This document shows, piece after piece, positions 5,105 through 10,693 of a stretch of 10,693 nt of DNA. The notes beneath the pieces are model-generated. The model worked only from the letters and a program-made list of their open reading frames with translations, did not search any database and was not told where the DNA came from. Made by a program: the position numbers and the translations under genes. How positions within the stretch are numbered: the stretch's first letter is position 1; the number at the start of each line of letters is the position of its first letter. Location of the stretch: assembly GCA_030428745.1 (NCBI GenBank), contig JAUIEG010000049.1, positions 1 through 10,693 on the forward strand, given 5' to 3'. This stretch comes from Alphaproteobacteria bacterium (lineage in GTDB: Bacteria; Pseudomonadota; Alphaproteobacteria; Caulobacterales; Parvularculaceae).

Positions 5105-6472
5105 CTACGGCTTATCGCGTCCGCCATACCAATCAAGCTCTCTCGTGACATACATGGTCAGCGCAATTGCGCCAAACGCCGTCACGGAGCCGATCAGAAG
5201 GGCGTAATCCTCTGATTTCATGAGTAAATATATCAATCCATAGGCTCCTGAAAAGGCCGCGAGCGCGATAATCCCGCGCCAGACGCTGTGAAACACCGTC
5301 GCAGCATAGGCGCCCGAGAGGGCGACGGTCGCGGCGGCCGTCCCGGCAAAGGCTTTTTCAAAGCCCACATGTTCAGAAAAGGCGAGGACGAGGAGATAGA
5401 AGATCACCTGCGTCAGCCCGAGCAGGATATATTGGGCCGGGTGGGCGCGCGCGCCGGTCGTCGCCTCGAACAGAAAGAAGGTGAGAAAGACGATGCCCAT
5501 GAACATGAGGGCGTATTTGAGGGCCCGGTTCACCGACTGATAGGGGCTCGCCGCATCGATGAACTGTGCGCCGAAGGTCTTACCGGCGTCGAGTTCGCCG
5601 AGATGTTCGCTCGCCGCAAAGCTGCGTGGCAGGTTGCGGGCGAGATAAGGGATGCGCCATTCGGCGGTGAAACCGTCGGCGCCGATGTCGCGCGCATCGG
5701 GCAGATAGGCGCCCTGAAAGCTCGGATCCGGCCAGTTTGCGCGCATGGCCACATGCGTCTCCTCGCCGACAGGCGCGAAATAAAGCGCCCCGCCGCCGGA
5801 CATGGGCAGGGTCATTTTAAAGGAGAATTCTGTTTGCGGATCGGGGATCGGCGCGATCGCGCTGATGCCGGGCTGGTTGAGGCCGCGATCGGCGCGCTGG
5901 CTGGCGGAAGCGGTCATGATCACCCCCGGCTCGAACGCGGCGGTCGTGTCTTTGCCGTTGACGAGCAGGTGCGGTGTGTCGCGCACCCCCTTCAGCGCTG
6001 CATTGGCGCCGAATTTGACGGCGATCACCGCCCGGTCCCAGGCGATTTCGGTAATGTCGCCCTGCACCCTCGGCGGGACCAAGGGGCCGAACTTGCCGCT
6101 CATCACGATGTCGGCGTCATAGATGGTCGCTTCGTAAATCGACCGTCGCCGTTGCGTGGCGTCTATGTCGGCGTCGATGGAAAGGGTCTTTGGCGTGAAG
6201 ACAAGAAAGGTTGCGTCGATAATGCTTTCGCCGTCGCTGCCGCGTTTACCCGTATCGATCAGGGCCGGTGCGATGATGACCGGCCCGCTGATCGTCTGTT
6301 CCCCGCCGACGAGGCTATAAATTTCGTGCTTTACACTGTCCGCGCGGGTAGAGCGTTCGAAGACCAGCCCGTAGACAAGCATCGCCGGAACCCAGAGCAT
6401 GAAAGCAAGGGCGCCGACGAGGATAAGCTTGAGGCCGAGCGAACGGTGGCGCAACGGCGCATTGATTTCCAT
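5105..6472 (-). CDS. creD: CreD family inner membrane protein
   Basis: A 455-residue protein matching the CreD family in length and layout. It has one N-terminal membrane span (about 13-37), then a conserved ERSTRADSVKHEI segment (39-51) followed by VGGEQTISGPVI (55-66). A large periplasmic domain of about 270 residues contains NWPDPSFQG and AEWRIPYLARNLP. Five C-terminal spans follow (about 319-337, 345-368, 375-394, 398-418, 422-444), with the closing motif TRELDWY (443-449). In E. coli CreD is controlled by CreBC and affects envelope integrity and colicin E2 tolerance; its biochemical activity is unclear. No creB or creC is visible here. The ATG at 6470-6472 has GGGGAG seven bases upstream. 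The gene is followed by sdhB after 37 bases and could share its transcript. Confidence 0.9.
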   Translation of the reverse strand: MEINAPLRHRSLGLKLILVGALAFMLWVPAMLVYGLVFERSTRADSVKHEIYSLVGGEQTISGPVIIAPALIDTGKRGSDGESIIDATFLVFTPKTLSIDADIDATQRRRSIYEATIYDADIVMSGKFGPLVPPRVQGDITEIAWDRAVIAVKFGANAALKGVRDTPHLLVNGKDTTAAFEPGVIMTASASQRADRGLNQPGISAIAPIPDPQTEFSFKMTLPMSGGGALYFAPVGEETHVAMRANWPDPSFQGAYLPDARDIGADGFTAEWRIPYLARNLPRSFAASEHLGELDAGKTFGAQFIDAASPYQSVNRALKYALMFMGIVFLTFFLFEATTGARAHPAQYILLGLTQVIFYLLVLAFSEHVGFEKAFAGTAAATVALSGAYAATVFHSVWRGIIALAAFSGAYGLIYLLMKSEDYALLIGSVTAFGAIALTMYVTRELDWYGGRDKP

Positions 6473-6541
6473 GGAAACACTCCCCGGTAAAAATCGCCGC
6501 CGACCCGGGAAGCGGCTTTAAGGATCATAAGAGGCGCTGAC

Positions 6542-6589
6542 ATGGCGGAGGCGGGGAAACCTCAAGGCCTTTTATGGTTTACGGTTTGA
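6542..6589 (+). CDS. possible 15-residue leader ORF before the Tat flavoprotein
   Basis: ATG at 6542 with AAGAGG at 6529-6534, seven bases upstream, a better ribosome site than many full genes here have. It encodes MAEAGKPQGLLWFTV and stops at TGA 6587-6589, 52 bases before the next gene on the same strand. It could be a regulatory leader peptide, a remnant of a longer gene, or chance. Only the start signal and position support it. Confidence 0.22.
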   Translation: MAEAGKPQGLLWFTV

Positions 6590-6606
6590 CCGCGCGGGGA
6601 AATTCG

Positions 6607-6634
6607 GCTCCGATCCGCGGCACGGGTTCGGAGC
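6607..6634 (+). promoter_or_regulatory. hairpin that could hide the Shine-Dalgarno site of the Tat flavoprotein
   Basis: GCTCCGA (6607-6613) pairs perfectly with TCGGAGC (6628-6634) across a 14-base loop. The right arm contains GGAG (6630-6633), the ribosome site for the ATG at 6642. Folding would reduce initiation, and the left arm acts as an anti-Shine-Dalgarno sequence. The pairing is visible; the regulatory role is inferred. Confidence 0.35.
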
Positions 6635-6641
6635 GCTTTGC

Positions 6642-8519
6642 ATGACACGTCTTTCATCGATCACTCGCCGCGATTTTCTTGGCGGCGTCAGCCTGCCCAT
6701 CGTCGCCGGATTGGCGCCGGCGGCGTTGTTCGGTTGCGGCGGAAACGCGCCCGGTGAAACTTATGCGGGGCCTTATCCGCCGGCGTTGACGGGGATGCGC
6801 GGGTCCCATGCCGGCTCGTTCGAGGTCGCTCATGCGCGCGCCTGGGAGGGGAAGACATGGCCGCGCCCGGAAATGCAGACCGACGAAGACTATGACCTTG
6901 TTGTTATCGGCGGCGGGATCTCCGGTCTGGCGGCCGCACATTTCTGGCGCCAGCGGGCAGGTGAAAACGCACGCATTCTCATCCTCGATAATCACGACGA
7001 TTTCGGCGGCCACGCCAAACGCAATGAATTCGACGTCGATGGCGAAAAGCTCATCGGCTATGGCGGCAGTCAATCGCTGGACGGACCAAGCGCATGGTCG
7101 AAGGTGGCGCGGGATCTCGTCAAAGAAATCGGAATCGATCTCGAAAAATTCCACGATTATTTCGACAGCGAGTTTTACGCGCGCCGAAACATGACGAGGG
7201 GACTCTATCTCAACAAACCTCATTACGGCGCAGACCGGTTGATCGACGAACCCTATGCGCTGTGGTCGTCAACGCCGTCTGAAGAGGTTGTGAAGACAGC
7301 CGTCTCGTCGATCCCGTGGCCGCAGGACGTCCGCGCGAAATTCGCCGAGCTGGCGCTGGCGCCGCCGGACTATCTCGCCGGAAAATCCGTCACAGAGAAG
7401 ATCGATCTCCTGCGCCGCATCAGCTACGAGCGGTTTTTGCTGCAATATGCGGGCGCCAATGAGGATATTGCTGTTTTCCTGCGCCGTTCGATCACCGGGC
7501 TGTGGGGCGTCGGGTGGGATGCGCTCTCGGCGCTGGAGGGCGCGCGTATCGGCATGCCGGGCATGGCGGGGCTTGGCGTCGAGGGCGCCATTCCTTTGCC
7601 TTATGACAATGACGACCCGTATATTTTTCATTTTCCCGACGGCAACGCCAGCGTCGCGCGGTTGTTGGTGCGCGCCTTGCGGCCAGACGTGCTGCCCGGC
7701 GCCACAATGGAAGATGCTGTGACGGCGCAGGCGCGCTACGATCTTCTCGATGTGGAAGAGGCGCCCATCCGCATACGTCTTAACTCAACGGCAGTGGAGG
7801 CGAAGAACATCGATGGCGGCGTTGATGTTGTTTATGTAACAGGCGGGGATGCGTTCCGGGTCCGCGGGAAGAATGCGATTTATGCAGGCTATCTGCATAT
7901 GCTGCCCTATATCGCGCCGGAGATAGGCGCGGTTCAGCGTGAGGCGGTCGAGACGCTTGAAAAGATTCCGCTGGTCTATGTGAATGTGGCTTTGCGCAAT
8001 TGGCGCGCCTTCGATAAGGCCGGTTATCATCGGCTTTATTCGCCGCAAGGGTTCTTTGAATCAATTGCACTCGATTTTCCGGTTTCCATGGGCGGCGTCA
8101 CCTTCTCCCGGTCGCCGGATCAACCGGTGATCGCCCATCTTCAGTATGTGCCGACTGAGGCTGGCTTGCCGGAGCGCGAACAGCATCGCGCTGGCCGCGC
8201 CAAACTCTACGAGATGACCTTTGACGATTTCGAAACACAGATTGTGGAGCAAATGACCGGCATGCTTGGGCCCTTTGGCTTTGACGCCGCACGCGACATT
8301 GCCGGGATTACGGTCAATCGCTGGCCTCATGGTTACGCCTACGAATATAATGAGCTTTACGATCCGTGGACCTGGAGTCCCGCTTACGGTCCGCACGTCA
8401 CTGCGCGACAACCATTGGGCCGCATGAGCGTCGCCAATTCCGACGCCAGTGCGCTCGCCTATGTGCAGGGCGCCATCGACGCCGCGCATCGCGCAGTGAA
8501 TGAATTGCTCGCCCTATAA
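6642..8519 (+). CDS. Tat-exported SpdH-like FAD-dependent oxidoreductase (probable lipoprotein)
   Basis: A 625-residue secreted flavoprotein. The N-terminus carries a twin-arginine signal, ITRRDFLGG (residues 7-15), followed by a hydrophobic core. ALFGC with C32 resembles a lipobox, so the mature protein may be lipid-anchored. The segment PYPPALTGMRGSHAGSFEVAH (45-65) resembles the N-terminal region of the SpdH (spermidine dehydrogenase) family as I recall it. A Rossmann FAD site follows: DLVVIGGGISGLAAAH with G90-x-G92-x-x-G95 and acidic D116 at the end of the second strand. A C-terminal FAD-domain segment, SALAYVQGAIDAAHRAVNEL, closes the protein. Substrate cannot be read from the sequence; spermidine is a family-level guess. 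GGAG at 6630-6633 precedes the ATG by eight bases. The stop overlaps the convergent crotonase gene by six bases. It stands alone, with no electron-acceptor gene next to it. Confidence 0.82.
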   Translation: MTRLSSITRRDFLGGVSLPIVAGLAPAALFGCGGNAPGETYAGPYPPALTGMRGSHAGSFEVAHARAWEGKTWPRPEMQTDEDYDLVVIGGGISGLAAAHFWRQRAGENARILILDNHDDFGGHAKRNEFDVDGEKLIGYGGSQSLDGPSAWSKVARDLVKEIGIDLEKFHDYFDSEFYARRNMTRGLYLNKPHYGADRLIDEPYALWSSTPSEEVVKTAVSSIPWPQDVRAKFAELALAPPDYLAGKSVTEKIDLLRRISYERFLLQYAGANEDIAVFLRRSITGLWGVGWDALSALEGARIGMPGMAGLGVEGAIPLPYDNDDPYIFHFPDGNASVARLLVRALRPDVLPGATMEDAVTAQARYDLLDVEEAPIRIRLNSTAVEAKNIDGGVDVVYVTGGDAFRVRGKNAIYAGYLHMLPYIAPEIGAVQREAVETLEKIPLVYVNVALRNWRAFDKAGYHRLYSPQGFFESIALDFPVSMGGVTFSRSPDQPVIAHLQYVPTEAGLPEREQHRAGRAKLYEMTFDDFETQIVEQMTGMLGPFGFDAARDIAGITVNRWPHGYAYEYNELYDPWTWSPAYGPHVTARQPLGRMSVANSDASALAYVQGAIDAAHRAVNELLAL

Positions 8520-9350
8520 CGACTTTTTGACAGGCTTAAGCTCATCAAAGGCGGGATCGCGTTTTTCCGACTTCGCGATATAGCTTTCCTTGATGTCGTC
8601 GGCGCGCAGCATCGCTGCGTTCCACAGGGCGATGTAATCAAGCGTGTCGGCGGTTGTGTGATCGCGCGCGTAGTTGATCATCTGTTTACAGCCCGTCACG
8701 GCGAGCGGTGAATGCGCGGCGATTTTTCCGGCGATCTCCATCACGCCGTCGAGGAGCGCTTCGGGTGTGTCGAAGACTTCATTGACGAGGCCGATCTCTT
8801 TCGCTTTCGCTGCGGGGATGCGCTCGGCGGTGTAAGCCATCTGCCGCGCCCAGCCTTCGGGGATGATCTTTGCCAGCCGCGGAAAGGTCCCCACATCGGC
8901 GGTCATGCCGATGGCCGTCTCCTGTACGCAGAAAAACGCATCGGCCGAGGCGTAGCGGCAATCGCAGGCGGAAACGAGATCGACCCCGGCGCCGATGGTC
9001 CCGCCCTGGATGGCGGCAAGCACCGGCTGGCGCGCGTTTTCCAGCGCCGAGAAGGTCCCTTGCAGCGCCTTCACATGGTGGCGAAAGGCTTCGGCGGCGA
9101 CATGGGCGTTGTCCGGCGGTGTATCCAAGGCGCCGGACATGAAGACGGAAATATCCATACCCGCCGTGAAATGCTTTCCCTCCGCAGACAGAACGATGAC
9201 GCGCGCTTTCGCGTTTTCTGAAATCTCTGTCACCGCATCAGGCAGCTCGCGCCAGAACTCAGGTGTGAAGGAGTTGAATTTGTCGGGACGCGTAAATCTG
9301 AGATGCGCGACGCCGTCGGCGATCTCGACGGAAAAACAGCTATATTTCAT
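8514..9350 (-). CDS. crotonase-family enzyme, ECH1-type delta3,5-delta2,4-dienoyl-CoA isomerase
   Basis: A 278-residue crotonase-fold protein. The oxyanion-hole segments are HFTAGMDISVF (60-70) and AAIQGGTIGAGVDLVSACDCRY (112-133). Acidic residues D124, E144 and D152 keep exactly the 20- and 28-residue spacing of the catalytic D176, E196 and D204 of rat ECH1, and ETAIGMTADVGT resembles that enzyme's active-site stretch. This favours dienoyl-CoA isomerase, which moves conjugated double bonds of unsaturated acyl-CoA during beta-oxidation, over plain enoyl-CoA hydratase. In mammals the enzyme is peroxisomal/mitochondrial; here it should be cytoplasmic. The ATG at 9348-9350 has GAGG four bases and AAGGAG eleven bases upstream. 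No other fatty-acid gene adjoins. Its stop codon lies inside the end of the convergent flavoprotein gene. Confidence 0.88.
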   Translation of the reverse strand: MKYSCFSVEIADGVAHLRFTRPDKFNSFTPEFWRELPDAVTEISENAKARVIVLSAEGKHFTAGMDISVFMSGALDTPPDNAHVAAEAFRHHVKALQGTFSALENARQPVLAAIQGGTIGAGVDLVSACDCRYASADAFFCVQETAIGMTADVGTFPRLAKIIPEGWARQMAYTAERIPAAKAKEIGLVNEVFDTPEALLDGVMEIAGKIAAHSPLAVTGCKQMINYARDHTTADTLDYIALWNAAMLRADDIKESYIAKSEKRDPAFDELKPVKKSL

Positions 9351-9570
9351 AGGGCCTCGCGCTCCTTTTTTCGATGGATTCGGCGCTCCTGTTTTTCCAT
9401 GATAGAGTGGTTAACGCTAGCGGCGACAGCAGCGCCCAAAAGCACGAATACTGGCGCCGAATATGCTTTGCTCAGGGTGCTCCGCCGTATCGGCGGCGCG
9501 GGCTCGGCCATCTGTCTCAATCTGGCGATGGCGGAACCATGGAATGCGGGTTTAGTTGGAGTCCGGCGGC
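9351..9570. other. divergent intergenic region between the crotonase and HTH-TonB genes
   Basis: About 220 bases carrying the regulatory space of both genes. It includes a perfect hairpin CCGCCG-TAT-CGGCGG (9482-9496). On the minus strand TATCAT (9405 down to 9400) resembles a -10 box but lacks a good -35 box. Also on the minus strand, TTAACCAC (9414 down to 9407) matches seven of eight bases of the CtrA half-site TTAACCAT. Overlapping plus-strand frames here have no protein-like composition. Confidence 0.4.
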
Positions 9571-10693
9571 ATGTCGCAGGACAAGAGTGCGGAAATCATC
9601 AAATTCAGCGGCGCTGCGGAGCCGCCGCAACCGGCTGCGCCCGCGCCGGAGGTTTTGAGCGGCGATGACGCGCCCGCCGCCTCTCTGGAAGAATTAGGCG
9701 CCGGGGCGTTCCTGCGCACCGCCCGGGAAGCCGCCAAACTCACCATTGATGAGGCGAGCAGCGCCACCAAGGTGAAAGCCGGGCATCTTGAAGCTATCGA
9801 ATGGATGCGCTTCGACCGGCTGCCCGCGCTCCCTTACGCAACCGGTTTCGTCAAGGCTTATGCGCGTTATCTCGGCCTCGACGCCGATGCGATCGCTGCT
9901 GCGTTCAAGGCTGAAGCGGTCGCTGCAGCGCCGGCGCCCGTCGCGCCGCCTGCCGCCGAACGCGCGATGCCGCAAGGAGAGGGCGCCCGGCTCGGCTCGG
10001 TGTTCGCCATGCTCGCCGTTGTCCTGTTTGCGCTCTGGGTCGGATATCAAGTGCTGGGCGGCGGCCGCCAGCAGGCTGAGACCGTGACTGAGGGTGTTGA
10101 GCCGCGCCCGGCGCCCAGACCAACGCCCAGGCCAACGCCTCAACCGGCGCCCCGTACTGCAGCTAATCCAACGCCAAACATTGAAGCGCCGGTATTAGCG
10201 CCTGAAACAGAGGCCGCACCCGCCGCCGCTGACCTGGCCGCGACGGATGTTGCAGACGGCGAAGCAAGCGCTTCCCCGGACGCCGGTGCATCGCAGACGC
10301 TAACGCCAGAAATTGCTCCCTCAACGGAGGAAGCTGCGTCCGAGGCGATTGATGAGCCGTCGCCGGAAGCAGCCCCATCTCCGGTGATTGAAGAACCGCA
10401 GGAGAGGCCTCTGCCGCGCCGCGCCCGGCCCGCGCCGCCGCCGCGCCAGCCCGTCATTGTGAAGGCCGAGCTCTCACGCTCGATTGCGCCCGATTACCCC
10501 AATCGCTGTACGCGCGGGGCAGATGACATGGAATCGGTCACCTTGCGGTTTGACGTCAGCGCTGAGGGGCGCGCTGTTAATATGCGCGTCGCCTCCTCAA
10601 CCAATAGCTGTTTCGAAACCGAAGCCTTGAACACGGTTGCGCGCTGGCGGTTTTCTCCGCGGACCGTGGATGGCGCCCCGGCGATTGAAAGCA
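9571..10693 (+). CDS. RodZ-type HTH / single membrane span / TonB C-terminal domain fusion (3' end cut by window)
   Basis: The frame is open from ATG 9571 to the window end (374 full codons). GGAG at 9558-9561 is nine bases upstream, and an in-frame TAG at 9553-9555 fixes the start region. Domains in order: residues 1-38, a Pro/Ala-rich lead; about 39-116, a RodZ-like HTH domain (LGAGAFLRTAREAAKLTIDE, then VKAGHLEAIEWMRFDRLP and FVKAYARYLGLD); about 141-162, one membrane span (SVFAMLAVVLFALWVGYQVL); 163-295, a Pro/Ala/Glu-rich linker with RPTP repeats; and 298-374, a TonB C-terminal domain (APDYPNRC, VTLRFDVSAEGRAVNMRVASS, ALNTVARWRFSPRTVDGAP). C313 and C347 could form a disulfide. Topology would be HTH in the cytoplasm and TonB domain in the periplasm. 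The span has no histidine, unlike E. coli TonB, where H20 in the span is tied to ExbB/D coupling, so energy transduction is doubtful. Function is unknown; neither a pure RodZ nor a pure TonB name is right. Confidence 0.85.
   Translation, partial: MSQDKSAEIIKFSGAAEPPQPAAPAPEVLSGDDAPAASLEELGAGAFLRTAREAAKLTIDEASSATKVKAGHLEAIEWMRFDRLPALPYATGFVKAYARYLGLDADAIAAAFKAEAVAAAPAPVAPPAAERAMPQGEGARLGSVFAMLAVVLFALWVGYQVLGGGRQQAETVTEGVEPRPAPRPTPRPTPQPAPRTAANPTPNIEAPVLAPETEAAPAAADLAATDVADGEASASPDAGASQTLTPEIAPSTEEAASEAIDEPSPEAAPSPVIEEPQERPLPRRARPAPPPRQPVIVKAELSRSIAPDYPNRCTRGADDMESVTLRFDVSAEGRAVNMRVASSTNSCFETEALNTVARWRFSPRTVDGAPAIES
10115..10138 (+). repeat. two tandem 12-base units encoding the Pro-rich linker
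   Basis: CCAGACCAACGC is followed at once by CCAGGCCAACGC, one base different. The unit gives the RPTP repeat in the periplasmic linker of the HTH-TonB fusion. Such short in-frame repeats can change linker length by slippage. Confidence 0.6.

Noticed and set aside
5068..5151. A longer SdhB start at 5151
   Set aside because: It would overlap creD by 47 bases and add an atypical N-terminus. The ATG at 5067 gives the usual MVELTLPRNSKV start.
5288..6490. A 400-codon open frame on the plus strand opposite creD
   Set aside because: Its product is rich in Arg, Gly, Asp and His with no domain-like pattern. The minus strand in this region encodes a clear CreD protein, so the open frame reflects GC-rich codon bias.
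9407..9414. A CtrA half-site (TTAACCAC on the minus strand)
   Set aside because: One eight-base near-match without the paired half-site is expected by chance. It is mentioned only in the intergenic note.
9303..9668. A 121-codon plus-strand frame spanning the intergenic region
   Set aside because: It begins inside the crotonase gene, has a low-quality composition and runs out of frame into the HTH-TonB gene.
1..10693. CRISPR arrays, insertion sequences, phage genes, defence-system genes
   Set aside because: I saw no spaced repeats, terminal inverted repeats, transposase motifs or nuclease/helicase defence genes on either strand.

Overview
The window is a GC-rich stretch of a bacterial chromosome. 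The proteins look alphaproteobacterial: the SdhB N-terminus, an AmtB with a cleavable signal peptide, a RodZ-type helix-turn-helix (HTH) domain, and a TonB C-terminal domain with a cysteine pair. A marine or aquatic member of the Parvularculales/Hyphomonadaceae type would fit, but this is an impression from protein style, not a proven assignment. No rRNA, tRNA, CRISPR array, insertion sequence or phage gene was seen.

Layout. Positions 1-1111 hold an arsenic resistance operon on the minus strand: arsR, arsI (C-As lyase type dioxygenase) and arsC (cut by the window edge). It is driven from a short AT-rich palindromic operator/promoter directly in front of arsR. Positions 1253-1966 (+) encode an unrecognised two-helix membrane protein, which converges on amtB (2030-3397, -) across a strong hairpin terminator. 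A roughly 400-base gene-free region follows, with candidate divergent promoters for amtB and for a small single-span membrane protein (3801-4091, +). That protein converges on sdhB (4213-5067, -), which has its own terminator. sdhB lies directly downstream of a creD-family gene (5105-6472, -) instead of sdhA. After a divergent intergenic region with a possible leader ORF and a hairpin that could cover the Shine-Dalgarno sequence comes a Tat-exported SpdH-like flavoprotein (6642-8519, +). Its stop overlaps that of a convergent dienoyl-CoA isomerase-type crotonase (8514-9350, -).

The window ends inside a gene (9571 to beyond 10693, +) for a fusion: a cytoplasmic RodZ-type HTH domain, one membrane span, a long Pro/Ala/Glu-rich linker and a periplasmic TonB C-terminal domain.

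How the genes work together. Only the ars genes form an obvious functional unit: ArsR senses arsenic, ArsC reduces arsenate, and ArsI splits the C-As bond of trivalent organoarsenicals. The other genes are single or paired units of ordinary metabolism (ammonium uptake, complex II, beta-oxidation) mixed with envelope proteins (CreD, Tat flavoprotein, HTH-TonB fusion). The HTH-TonB fusion and the detached sdhB are the least ordinary items. I saw no clear sign of a wholly new multi-gene defence or mobile system.
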